Shown here: in pieces, positions 1 through 7,341 of the stretch
Position numbering within the stretch: the stretch's first letter is position 1
How the letters are laid out: every line of letters starts with the position of its first letter
NCBI GenBank assembly: GCA_034211175.1
Contig: JAXHUH010000340.1
Location: forward strand, 1 to 13,948
Origin: JAXHUH01 sp034211175
Lineage (GTDB): Bacteria; Actinomycetota; Acidimicrobiia; Acidimicrobiales; CAIXPF01
Direction of reading: 5' to 3'
Length of the DNA: 13,948 bases
The notes under the pieces: model-generated
What the model was told of the DNA's origin: nothing
What the model saw: only the letters and a program-made list of their open reading frames with translations
The model's database searches: none
Program-made: the position numbers and the translations under genes

Positions 1-2
1 CG

Positions 3-66
3 GAGCCCTTCTGTTCTGGAGCTTGTGGATCTCGACAACCCACATCTTCCCAGCTCAGAAGGGCTC
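3..66. repeat. Perfect 11-bp inverted repeat around a 42-nt structured loop
   Basis: GAGCCCTTCTG at 3-13 is matched perfectly by its reverse complement at 56-66. Inside, TGTGG (24-28) can pair with CCACA (40-44), so the whole segment can fold as a nested hairpin. It lies at the window edge, before the first gene. It could be the terminator of a gene cut off on the left, or a remnant of an insertion-sequence end. There is no U-tract and the loop is long for a simple terminator. The pairing is certain from the sequence; the role is unknown. Confidence 0.5.
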
Positions 67-316
67 TTCCGCGCACCCGCACATCACCGAATCACATTCG
101 CCATGACCATTCGGGGCTAACCGGGCGACGGTTTCATGCGTGTGACAAACCTATTACCGAGGTAGGTCAAAAGACCCGGCCGCCTGTGCACCATTTGGTA
201 CAAAAACGGCTCGCGACGAGCACTGATAGGCCGTTTCAGCAGTGTTCCGACTGCTGCATCAGCTGAACGGCGATCTGGATCGGCACGACCGATACCACCG
301 ATACGTTGCTCCGGAC
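67..316 (+). promoter_or_regulatory. Leader region of the esterase gene, with competing hairpins
   Basis: This non-coding stretch is less GC-rich than the genes. Three mutually exclusive pairings are visible. AAACGGC (204-210) pairs with GCCGTTT (230-236). CCGTTTCAGC (231-240) pairs with GCTGAACGG (262-270) with one bulged base. CAGCAGT (237-243) pairs with ACTGCTG (250-256) around a 6-nt loop. A tandem direct repeat ACCGATAC occurs at 288-295 and 297-304, just before the chosen start. CGACGAGCACTGATAG (214-229) resembles a box upstream of the Wzz-like gene. I could not place a convincing -35/-10 pair. A promoter in this region is inferred from position; the structures are seen directly. Confidence 0.4.
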
Positions 317-1999
317 ATGCTCGATCTCCGGACGCTCACCCGGCGCAGATCGCTCGTCGACCCCTCGGCGGGGGCGCGACGCGCCCGGGCACGACACGGT
401 GTGGTGCTCGTGCTCCTCCTGCTCGCCGCGGCCTGCTCGGGCACCTCGTCGTCGGCGGCCGAGGACACGGCCGCCCCGACCTCGACAACGGCGGCCGTTG
501 ACGCGGAGGCGGTGGTGTCGACGCCGCTCGGCCCGGTCCGCGGCGTTCGCTCCCCACTCGGGACCACGTTCCGGGCCATCCCGTACGCGGCGGCCCCCGT
601 GGGCGACCTCCGCTGGCGCCAGCCCCGGGAGGCTGCGCCGTGGGACGGGGAGCTGGACGCGACCGAACCCGGTCCCGTGTGCCCCCAGCTCGACGGGACG
701 GGCCAGCTCGAAGCCGGCTCGGACGAGGACTGCCTGCGACTGAACATCGACACGCCTCGCGCACCGGACGGGCCCGCGGCCGAGGAGGCCGCGTCCGACC
801 TCGGGCCGCCGGACCTGCCGGTCGTCGTGTGGGTCCACGGCGGCGGGTTCATCGAGGGTGCCGCCAACGAGTACGACGGCGCGCGGCTCGCGGCTGGTGG
901 CGATGTCGTGGTCGTGACGATCAACTACCGACTCGGTGCGCTCGGCTACCTGGCGCTGGAAGGCTTCGAGGACCCCGGGTCCGCGGGCATGTTCGCCGTC
1001 GACGACATCGTGGCCGCGCTCCGCTGGGTCGAGGCGAACATCAGCGCCTTCGGCGGCGACTCGGCCAACGTCACGGTCGCCGGGCAGTCGGCCGGCGGCA
1101 TCAACATCTGCTCGCTGATGGCCACTCCTGCCGCCTTCGGGCTGTTCGACCGGGCCATCGTCCAGAGCGGCCCGTGCACCTGGGCCCGGCCGCTCGACGA
1201 GGCGACGGAGGTCGGCGCCGAGCTCGCCGCCGGCCTCGGCTGCACCGGGAGCGGCGCCGCAGTGGTGGCGTGCCTGCGCGCCCTGCCGGTCGAGGACCTG
1301 GTGGCGGCGTCACCGCCCATCCCGAGCGCGCTCGGCACGGCCACGTGGCTCCCCGTCTCGGGGGGCACGACGATGCCGCGGCCGCTTCCCGACGCCATCG
1401 AGGCCCGGGAGTTCGCCGAGGTCCCCGTGCTGCTCGGCACCGTCCACGACGAGGGCCGCGGGGAGATCCCGAGCTGGGACACCGCGGAGAACCCACTGGA
1501 CGACCAGCGCCTCGACGAGGCGTTCCTGGGGATCTTCGGCGACGGGGCCGCCGCGGTCGCCGAGGCGTACCCGTCGGGGTCGCTCACACCGCAGGAACGG
1601 CTGGCCCGGGTGATCACCGACGCCGCGTTCGCGTGCCCGACGGAGCTCACCGCCGCGGCGCTCCACGCCGGCGGGGTCGCCGTGTACCGCTACGAGTTCG
1701 ACCTCCCGGACAACCCACCGGTGGCCGGGGGCGCGGACCCGGGCGCCACCCACAACTGGGACCTCCCCTACGTCCTCCCCGCGTCCGACGACTGGGACGA
1801 CGACGAGTCGGCGCAGCTCTCGGCCCGGATGATCGGCTACTGGAGCGGGTTCGCCGCCTCCGGGGTGCCGTCCGCCGCCGACGCCCCGACGTGGGCCCCC
1901 TACGAGATCTCCGACCCGGTCGTCCTCGAGCTGACGCCCGGCGCCATCACGCCGATCACCGACTTCGCGACCGAGCACCACTGCGACCTCTGGACGTGA
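317..1999 (+). CDS. Secreted type-B carboxylesterase, probable lipoprotein
   Basis: Predicted serine hydrolase of the type-B carboxylesterase family (COesterase, alpha/beta-hydrolase fold), which cleaves carboxylic esters. With the ATG at 317 the protein has 560 residues, normal for the family. A basic stretch and a hydrophobic core lead to Cys40 in LLAAACSG, a plausible though imperfect lipobox (Ala at -3), so the enzyme is probably anchored outside the membrane. Family signatures are present in order: EDCLRLN (137-143, conserved disulfide Cys), WVHGGGF oxyanion loop (172-178), GQSAGG with nucleophile Ser258, HDEG with Glu379, and THNWDLPYV with His479. The frame is open back to a GTG at 242, but that GTG lies inside a leader hairpin and would put 25 hydrophilic residues in front, so 317 is preferred. 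No clear Shine-Dalgarno is seen. The natural substrate is unknown. Removal of acyl groups from the polysaccharide or from xenobiotic esters are both possible. Confidence 0.9.
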   Translation: MLDLRTLTRRRSLVDPSAGARRARARHGVVLVLLLLAAACSGTSSSAAEDTAAPTSTTAAVDAEAVVSTPLGPVRGVRSPLGTTFRAIPYAAAPVGDLRWRQPREAAPWDGELDATEPGPVCPQLDGTGQLEAGSDEDCLRLNIDTPRAPDGPAAEEAASDLGPPDLPVVVWVHGGGFIEGAANEYDGARLAAGGDVVVVTINYRLGALGYLALEGFEDPGSAGMFAVDDIVAALRWVEANISAFGGDSANVTVAGQSAGGINICSLMATPAAFGLFDRAIVQSGPCTWARPLDEATEVGAELAAGLGCTGSGAAVVACLRALPVEDLVAASPPIPSALGTATWLPVSGGTTMPRPLPDAIEAREFAEVPVLLGTVHDEGRGEIPSWDTAENPLDDQRLDEAFLGIFGDGAAAVAEAYPSGSLTPQERLARVITDAAFACPTELTAAALHAGGVAVYRYEFDLPDNPPVAGGADPGATHNWDLPYVLPASDDWDDDESAQLSARMIGYWSGFAASGVPSAADAPTWAPYEISDPVVLELTPGAITPITDFATEHHCDLWT

Positions 2000-2017
2000 C
2001 CGACGGCCCGGGGCGGC

Positions 2018-2034
2018 GACGAACGGCGTTCGTC
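2018..2034 (+). terminator. Hairpin downstream of the esterase gene
   Basis: GACGAAC (2018-2024) and GTTCGTC (2028-2034) form a perfect 7-bp stem with a 3-nt loop, 19 nt after the esterase stop. There is no U-tract, as is common in GC-rich actinobacteria. It probably separates the esterase transcript from the glycosyltransferase genes. Confidence 0.5.
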
Positions 2035-2111
2035 CACACGCTTCGCGGAATCGGCCCGCGTCCGGAGAACCATTGACGCGAAACCGTCTGCTCATCGTGC
2101 GCAGCGGCGGG

Positions 2112-2214
2112 TTCGTGTCACGACCTCGCCCCGGTACCCTCCGAACTACTCCGGTTCATTCGTCACGTCGTGACGCTCCGGAGCAATGCAACGGCGGGCG
2201 GAACAGGCGGACCA
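2112..2214 (+). promoter_or_regulatory. Possible promoter and palindromic 5' leader of the fusion gene
   Basis: TTCGTG (2112-2117) and TACCCT (2135-2140, fits TANNNT) are spaced by 17 nt and could be a housekeeping-type promoter giving a leader of about 70 nt. Palindrome CGTGTCACG (2114-2122) overlaps the -35 side. A second palindrome, CGTCACGTCGTGACG (2161-2175), forms a 6-bp stem with a 3-nt loop. It is enclosed by CTCCGG (2149-2154) pairing with CCGGAG (2178-2183). The dyads could be an operator or an RNA hairpin. The promoter assignment is weak. Confidence 0.3.
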
Positions 2215-3693
2215 ATGAACGTACTCGTCGCGATCGCGTACTACGGCACGACGAACGAGGAGCACCTCCTCGAACTGGTGCGCAGCTACGACGCGATGAC
2301 GGATCTCGACGTCGACATCGTGGTCCTCACCGAGGCACCGAAGGCACTCCCACCGCACGTGAGGCAGGTGATCGGCCTCCCGACACCCGATCCCTACTCG
2401 CTGCCGTTCGCGCACAAGACGCTCTTCGCGCGCCACCGCGACGACTACGACCTCTTCATCTATTCTGAGGACGACACGCTCATCACGCGCACCAACATCG
2501 ATGCGTTCCTGTGGGCCACGGGTGTCCTCGGCGAGGACCGCATCGCCGGGTTCCTGCGCAAGGAGCAGCACCCCGGCGGGACGGTGCGGTGCTCGTCGGT
2601 CCACAACCACTACCACTGGCGTCCCGACTCGGCGTTCCGGGCCGGCGGCCAGACGTTCGCGCGGTTCACCAACGACCACGGGGCGTGCTTCCTGCTGACG
2701 AAGGCCCAGCTGGACCGGGCCATCCGCTCGGGTGGCTTCCTCCGGCCCGCACGGTCGGGCCGCTACAGCATGCGGGTGACCGCGGCGACCGACCCGTACA
2801 CGGGCTGTGGCATGGAGCGGGTCGTCTGCATCTCCCGGCTCGACGACTTCCTCCTCCCCCACCTCACCAACCGCTACCTGGACACGCTCGGCCGCCCGAT
2901 CGACGACGTGCGTCGCCAGACCGCCGCGCTCGAGGCGACGCTCGACGGCTCCGTGCCGACCGCGCGGCTGATCGACCCCACCGGCCCCGACGACGATGCC
3001 CGGTGGGACAAGCGGTTCTACGAGCGCATCGATGCGGACGTCGTGGGGGTCCTCGGGGCGCTGGGCCCTCGCCGGGTCCTCTCGCTCGGTGCGGGCTCGG
3101 GCGAGCTCGAGGCGGCGCTCGGGCACGCGGGCCACGACGTCGTCGCCATCCCGCTCGACGCCATCGTCGGCGCCACCGCCGCGGCGGCCGGGGTGAGCGT
3201 CACCAGCCCGGTGCTCGACGAAGCGCTCGCGGGCCTCGACGAGCCGTTCGACGCGCTGGTCGCGGCCAACGTCCTCCATCACTTCGACGACCCGGTCGCA
3301 ACCCTCGAGCGCCTGCGCACGGTGCTGCGGCCCGGAGCGCAGGTCGTCGTCACCACGCCCAACCTCCGCCGCGACCGGGTGCGGGCCGTGCTCGGCAAGG
3401 CCCCGGCGCCACCCCGCGCGACCGGCGGCGCCGGGCGACCCCACCTCGTCGGACGCAGCGGCGTCGTGCGGTGGCTGCGCGCCGCCGGGATCGGCGAGCT
3501 CACCTGTGTGCCGTCGGGCGGCTCCGCCCGTGGGCGACGGGCCGCCACCGCCGCCGTGCGGGCGCCCAGGCTCCTGACCGTCGGCGCCGTCCCGTCCGGG
3601 TCGGGAGCAACGCCGACCGCAGGGCGCGGCGGCTCCCACCGCCACAACGCCCGCCGGTCCCGTCGCCCGTCCACCATGCCGGCCGCCCGATGA
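2215..3693 (+). CDS. Glycosyltransferase-like domain fused to a SAM-dependent methyltransferase
   Basis: A 492-residue cytoplasmic protein in two parts. Residues 1 to about 225 look like a GT-A type sugar transferase: a beta-strand start (MNVLVAIAYYG), then FIYSEDDTLI with an acidic SEDD cluster at 84-87 in the place of the usual metal- and nucleotide-binding DxD. I do not recognise the exact family of this half. Residues about 260-455 are a class I SAM methyltransferase: motif I VLSLGAGSGE (288-297) and the later motif ANVLHHFDDP (351-360). The last 35-40 residues are basic and low-complexity. The ATG at 2215 is preferred over a GTG at 2170 that falls in a leader palindrome; a weak AGGCGG lies 4 nt upstream. 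The stop overlaps the next start by 4 bp, so the two proteins are probably made together. Likely job: adding a sugar and O-methylating the same glycan, or methylating its non-reducing end. This is inferred. Confidence 0.85.
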   Translation: MNVLVAIAYYGTTNEEHLLELVRSYDAMTDLDVDIVVLTEAPKALPPHVRQVIGLPTPDPYSLPFAHKTLFARHRDDYDLFIYSEDDTLITRTNIDAFLWATGVLGEDRIAGFLRKEQHPGGTVRCSSVHNHYHWRPDSAFRAGGQTFARFTNDHGACFLLTKAQLDRAIRSGGFLRPARSGRYSMRVTAATDPYTGCGMERVVCISRLDDFLLPHLTNRYLDTLGRPIDDVRRQTAALEATLDGSVPTARLIDPTGPDDDARWDKRFYERIDADVVGVLGALGPRRVLSLGAGSGELEAALGHAGHDVVAIPLDAIVGATAAAAGVSVTSPVLDEALAGLDEPFDALVAANVLHHFDDPVATLERLRTVLRPGAQVVVTTPNLRRDRVRAVLGKAPAPPRATGGAGRPHLVGRSGVVRWLRAAGIGELTCVPSGGSARGRRAATAAVRAPRLLTVGAVPSGSGATPTAGRGGSHRHNARRSRRPSTMPAAR

Positions 3694-4700
3694 GCGCGCC
3701 GTCCCCGCCGGTCGAGCCGACGCCGGACCCGTCGGTGACTGCGCCCCACCGCGGTTGCGACGTCAGCGTCGTGATCGTCAGCTACCGCTCGGCGGACGTG
3801 CTCGAACCGTGCCTGCGGTCGGTGTGCGCCGCGATGGCCGGGCTCGACGGCGAGATCATCGTCGTCGACAACGCCTCACCCGACGACAGCCGGGCCGTGG
3901 CGGCGGCCATGCCGGGCGTGCGGGTCCTCGGCCTCGACGACAACCTCGGCTTCGGTCCGGCGGTCAACCGTGGAGCGGCAGCGTCGGCCGGGCGCCACCT
4001 CGTGCTGGTCAACCCGGACGCCGAGATCGGCCCCGACGCGCTCGTCGAGCTCATCCGGTTCGCGGACGAGCACCCGGCGCACGGCATCTACGGCGGTCGG
4101 GCCCGCACGCCGGACGGCTCCGCCGACCCGCGCTCCTGCTTCGGGCTGCCGAGCCCGTGGAGCATGTTCTGCTTCGCCACCGGGCTGTCCTCGGCGTTCC
4201 GCCGGTCCCCGGTCTTCGATCCGACGTCGCTCGGGCGCTGGCCCCGCGACACCGTGCGCGAGGTCGGCGCGGTCTCGGGCTGCCTGCTCCTGGCGCCACG
4301 TCGCGCCTGGGACGAGCTCGGCGGGTTCGACGAGGACTACTTCCTCTACGGCGAGGACATCGATCTCGGAGCCCGGGCCTGGGAGGCGGGCCTGCGCCCC
4401 GTCGTCGTGCCGGGCGCCGAGGTCGTCCATCGCGTCGGCGCCAGCACCCCCGACGGGGTCGAGCGCACCGTCCGGCTGCTGACCGGGCGGGCCACGTACC
4501 TGCGCAAGCGGTGGCACGGCACGGCCCGCGTGTGGGGCCGGGCGATGCTCGTCGTCGGCGTCGCCGGCCGGGCCGGCGCCGAAGCGGTGCTCGCCGCGCT
4601 CGGTGGCCCGGACCGGGGCGACCGGTGGCGTCGGGTGTGGCGTCGCCGGCGCACGTGGATGGCCGGCTACGCGGCCGACGGGACACCCCGGCGCGGCTGA
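3690..4700 (+). CDS. Family 2 glycosyltransferase, WbbL/rhamnosyltransferase-like
   Basis: Predicted inverting glycosyltransferase of 336 residues that transfers a sugar from a nucleotide donor to a lipid-linked glycan on the cytoplasmic membrane face. The GT2 order is clear: VSVVIVSYRS (25-33), VVDNASPDDS (58-67), NLGFGPAVNRG (85-95) and NPDAEI (108-113, metal-binding region). The acceptor-side block GGFDEDYFLYGEDIDLGARAW (211-231) is followed by His247. The DNLGFG..NRG and FLYGEDIDL pattern is typical of WbbL-type rhamnosyltransferases, but donor specificity cannot be read from it. The C-terminus (about 280-336) is basic and moderately hydrophobic and may hold the protein at the membrane. 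The ATG overlaps the stop of the fusion gene by 4 bp (ATGA). The first 20 residues are a Pro-rich tail outside the fold. Confidence 0.9.
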   Translation: MSAPSPPVEPTPDPSVTAPHRGCDVSVVIVSYRSADVLEPCLRSVCAAMAGLDGEIIVVDNASPDDSRAVAAAMPGVRVLGLDDNLGFGPAVNRGAAASAGRHLVLVNPDAEIGPDALVELIRFADEHPAHGIYGGRARTPDGSADPRSCFGLPSPWSMFCFATGLSSAFRRSPVFDPTSLGRWPRDTVREVGAVSGCLLLAPRRAWDELGGFDEDYFLYGEDIDLGARAWEAGLRPVVVPGAEVVHRVGASTPDGVERTVRLLTGRATYLRKRWHGTARVWGRAMLVVGVAGRAGAEAVLAALGGPDRGDRWRRVWRRRRTWMAGYAADGTPRRG

Positions 4701-4743
4701 CGCACGGCGAGGGCGATCGGGCACCGCCGACCGGGGCCGTGCG
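4701..4743. terminator. Hairpin between convergent blocks A and B
   Basis: CGCACGGC (4701-4708) begins directly after the glycosyltransferase stop and pairs perfectly with GCCGTGCG (4736-4743). The 27-nt loop can fold further. There is no U-tract. It probably ends block A transcription and may also slow read-through from the opposite strand. Confidence 0.45.
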
Positions 4744-4762
4744 CCGATGGGCACCCCGTCCC

Positions 4763-4784
4763 GGCCCGGCCACCGCCGCGGGCC
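4763..4784 (-). terminator. Small hairpin at the end of the FrhB-like gene
   Basis: GGCCCG (4763-4768) pairs with CGGGCC (4779-4784) around a 10-nt loop and touches the stop codon of the minus-strand FrhB-like gene. Its position fits a terminator for block B, but a 6-bp GC stem is weak evidence in sequence this rich in GC. Confidence 0.3.
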
Positions 4785-6031
4785 TACTCCGGTCGCACCG
4801 GACGGCGCCGGTGGAGCCGCTTGCGCACCACCCGGCGGGCGGTACCGGTGACCGACCGCAGCTTGGCGACCGGCGAGAGGTGTGACCACCAGATCGGGAA
4901 GGTCGCCATGTTCCGGTAGCGGGGCGCGGCGATCCCGAGGACCCGCAGGGTCGCCAGACGGCCCCACAGCGCACCCCGCGTGTCGAGCAGGTTCGGCTGG
5001 GCGTCGACCAGGCGCCGGGCGGCGAGCGGCGTCACCTCGAGCACTCCGGATGCCACGGCGCGCTCGAGCAGCTCACGGCCCCGGCGTGTGCGCACGAGGA
5101 TCAGCGACGACCCGGGCTCGTCCGGGCCGATGTCGCGGTACCACGGGTCGCCGACGGCCAGGTCGGCGAACTCCCCGGTGTGGTCGGCGCAGACGTGGCA
5201 GCGCCACTGGCGGTGGCGCTGGAGGATCGAGCCCCACGACTCCGCGTAGCTCATCGACTGCTCGTGACGTTCGCCGTCGCGCTCCGCCTCGACGGTGGCC
5301 CGCCCCGGCCAGCCGTTGCCGCGATAGCGCACCGACCGCACCTCGTCGGGAGCGAACCCGAACCGCTCGACCAGCTCCCGGGTACCGCGGGCCGACGGTG
5401 TACCCGCGCAGAAGATGGCGATCGTCACGCCCACGTTCTGCGCCAGGCGGCGGTCGTGGAGGCGCAGCTTGGCGACGGCGGCGATGTCGCACGGCTTGCC
5501 GATGACGACACACGGGGACGGCGCCTCGGCCACGAGGTCGAGACGCTCGCACGGGCTGGCCGGCGCGTACCGCGACCCGGCACCGGCGAGGAGCTCGTCG
5601 CGGCTGCGGCCGAGCACCGCCTCGTTGCGGAGCGGGTCCCCCGGCCGTTGGCGCACGTGGAGGGCGCCGTGCATCGCCTCGTGCTCGATGCCGTGCAGCG
5701 CGAGCGCCGTGGCCGCACCGCCACTCGATCCGGCCCATCGGATCGCCGGGTCGGTGGCGTGGCCCTCCCACACCTCGAGCACCGGGCCCCAGGCCCCGAC
5801 GAGCTCGTCGATCACGCCGGGGCCGTGGTCGTCCGGATGGCCGAGGCCGACGCCGGGGCAGGTGTCGAGCGCGACCGCGGTCGCTGCGCCCGGCCGCACG
5901 ACCGGGCGTCGTCCGGCGTCGAGGTCGTCGACCATGGCGATGTCGTCGGGCTGGGCGTACGCGCACGCGCCGCACCCGGTGCACAGGTGGCGCTCGGCCA
6001 CGTCGGTGATGGTGGCGATGTGGCGCCTCAC
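4784..6031 (-). CDS. FrhB-like F420 hydrogenase/dehydrogenase beta-subunit family protein
   Basis: A 415-residue protein of the family with FrhB N- and C-terminal domains, flavin and iron-sulfur proteins that in known cases exchange electrons with coenzyme F420. An N-terminal CTGCGAC (Cys17, 20, 23) starts a [4Fe-4S] motif, but the usual fourth Cys before Pro is Gln27. Cys58 in TCPG may replace it. GSSGGAATAL (101-110), GKPCDIAAV (178-186, Cys181), FCAG (Cys208) and CHVCADHTGEFADLAVGD (278-295) match the family core. The GTG start at 6031 overlaps the stop of the pyruvyl transferase by 4 bp (GTGA). An open frame continues upstream to 6364, but that part is antisense-like shadow of the neighbour. 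Members near pyruvyl transferases are common in polysaccharide loci. A redox step on the sugar or on its pyruvate group is a reasonable guess; no substrate is established by the sequence. Confidence 0.88.
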   Translation of the reverse strand: MRRHIATITDVAERHLCTGCGACAYAQPDDIAMVDDLDAGRRPVVRPGAATAVALDTCPGVGLGHPDDHGPGVIDELVGAWGPVLEVWEGHATDPAIRWAGSSGGAATALALHGIEHEAMHGALHVRQRPGDPLRNEAVLGRSRDELLAGAGSRYAPASPCERLDLVAEAPSPCVVIGKPCDIAAVAKLRLHDRRLAQNVGVTIAIFCAGTPSARGTRELVERFGFAPDEVRSVRYRGNGWPGRATVEAERDGERHEQSMSYAESWGSILQRHRQWRCHVCADHTGEFADLAVGDPWYRDIGPDEPGSSLILVRTRRGRELLERAVASGVLEVTPLAARRLVDAQPNLLDTRGALWGRLATLRVLGIAAPRYRNMATFPIWWSHLSPVAKLRSVTGTARRVVRKRLHRRRPVRPE

Positions 6032-7341
6032 GAGCCGACCGCCGCCACACGCGCGCCACGGTCGAGCGCGGCGAGCATCTCGCCGACCTGGTCGACGGCG
6101 GCCCGGTTCACCTCGGGGGCCCGGGTCGCGAGCCCGGCCCGGGCGGCGTCGCGGTTGGCGAACGACCACAGCGCGAGGTCGAGCGCGTCCTGGGTCGTGA
6201 GGGTCGTGGCGTCGGCGACGTGGTCGGCCTGCCCGCAGGTGGCGAAGACCCCCTTCGTCTTCACGCTGTAGGCGATGGCGCACGCCGGGGTCGCGGTCGA
6301 GAGCGCGGCGATCGCGGCGTGCATCCGGGTGCCGCAGAACCAGTCGACCCGTGAGATCAGCCACTTCGCCGCGGACGGCGAACGCGGGGTCGCCAGGACC
6401 CGGACACGTTCGGCGTCACGCCGATCGAGGCCCGCCAACACCCGTTCGGATGCCTCGCGGTCGGACTGGTGATGGCCCGGCGGCGCCAGGACGTGGGGGA
6501 TCAGGAGGATCCGGGCGTCGGTGCGGTCGAGCAGGACGCGCACCAGGCCATCGACGAGGGCCCGGTAGTCGGTCGCGAGACCGAAGGCGCCGGCCGGGTC
6601 GCCATGGAGGTGCACGAGCCCGCTGACGTTGAGGCCGACGACCGGCGCGGACCGCCCGGGGGCGAGCCAGGCGTCGATCGGCGCGGGCAGCGGGCCGTCG
6701 GGCGGGGTGGCGGGCAGGCCGAAGGCGACGTCGACACCGAGGCGATGTCGTGTCGGGTCGAGCTCGTCGCCGAGGAGCCGGGCGAGGCGCCCGAAGCTGG
6801 GTTCGTCGCGGGCCCAGGCCTGCGAGGCGCGCCGGACGACGGCCCGCGCCGCGCGTCGGGACCGGCGGTGGGTGAACGGCCCGTAGGTCTGGGGCAGCAG
6901 GACCAGCGGCGTGTCCTGGGACAGCGTGATGCGCTTGTGGAGCAGGATCTGGGCGAGGCGCTCGGAGCCGTAGAGGTCGGTGAAGCTGTCCCCGCCGCTG
7001 AGGTCGAGCACCGCCGTCGCCTCCCGGATGGTGGCGATCACCCCGTTGCCGAGGCCGCCGGCGAGCCCGGCCGCCCGGATCGTCCGCAGCGTGTCGCCCC
7101 GGTGGAGGCGGCGCGAGTGGCGCGCGCCCCGCAGCTCGACGGGGAGTCGGTCCGGACCGACCGCCAGCGTCGTGTCGCGATGGCCGAGCCCGTTGTCGAA
7201 CACGACGAGGCGACAGCCCGGCCGCGCCCCCGCCACCGCCGCCAGGGTGCTGTGCGCGAGCGCGGACACCCCCAGGTTCCACGTGTCGGTCGCCGCGCCG
7301 AACACGCAGAACGTCCCTGCTTCGTGCGAGGTCCCGCCCAA
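6028..7341 (-). CDS. Polysaccharide pyruvyl transferase, WcaK/AmsJ type
   Basis: Predicted enzyme that moves the enolpyruvyl group of phosphoenolpyruvate onto a sugar, giving a pyruvate ketal that makes the polymer acidic. The 437-residue length suits the family. Visible family landmarks are the N-terminal FCVFGAATDTWNLGVSAL (11-28), LDLSGGDSFTDLYG (112-125), LLPQTYGPF (148-156), GTRMHAAIAAL (337-347) and the C-terminal AIAYSVKTKGVF (355-366) with its Tyr-Ser-x-Lys. The start is TTG at 7341, preceded by GAGG (minus strand, 7350-7347) at 5 nt spacing. No ATG or GTG lies upstream in frame within about 70 nt. A GTG at residue 13 is the alternative, but it falls inside the fold's first strand. 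It is the first gene of block B, opposite the Wzz-like gene, and is translationally coupled to the FrhB-like gene. Confidence 0.88.
   Translation of the reverse strand: MGGTSHEAGTFCVFGAATDTWNLGVSALAHSTLAAVAGARPGCRLVVFDNGLGHRDTTLAVGPDRLPVELRGARHSRRLHRGDTLRTIRAAGLAGGLGNGVIATIREATAVLDLSGGDSFTDLYGSERLAQILLHKRITLSQDTPLVLLPQTYGPFTHRRSRRAARAVVRRASQAWARDEPSFGRLARLLGDELDPTRHRLGVDVAFGLPATPPDGPLPAPIDAWLAPGRSAPVVGLNVSGLVHLHGDPAGAFGLATDYRALVDGLVRVLLDRTDARILLIPHVLAPPGHHQSDREASERVLAGLDRRDAERVRVLATPRSPSAAKWLISRVDWFCGTRMHAAIAALSTATPACAIAYSVKTKGVFATCGQADHVADATTLTTQDALDLALWSFANRDAARAGLATRAPEVNRAAVDQVGEMLAALDRGARVAAVGS

Noticed and set aside
1..120. Open frame from the left edge ending at TAA 118-120, as the tail of a gene
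   Set aside because: The 39 visible residues show no motif and the frame runs through the inverted repeat. Coding is possible but cannot be supported.
100..200. Possible cyclic-di-GMP (GEMM) riboswitch, suggested by GGGCTAACCGGGCGACGG and ACCGAGGTAGGTC
   Set aside because: The conserved GGGACGCAAAGCC-type core and the required tetraloop/receptor arrangement are not present. The resemblance is limited to short strings.
242..316. Upstream GTG start for the esterase
   Set aside because: The GTG lies in a stable hairpin, lacks a ribosome binding site and adds hydrophilic residues before an already long signal region.
6032..6364. N-terminal extension of the FrhB-like frame
   Set aside because: The extension overlaps the pyruvyl transferase coding region on the same strand and has shadow-like composition. 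The GTG at 6031 directly before the Fe-S motif gives the usual family length and a 4-bp overlap.
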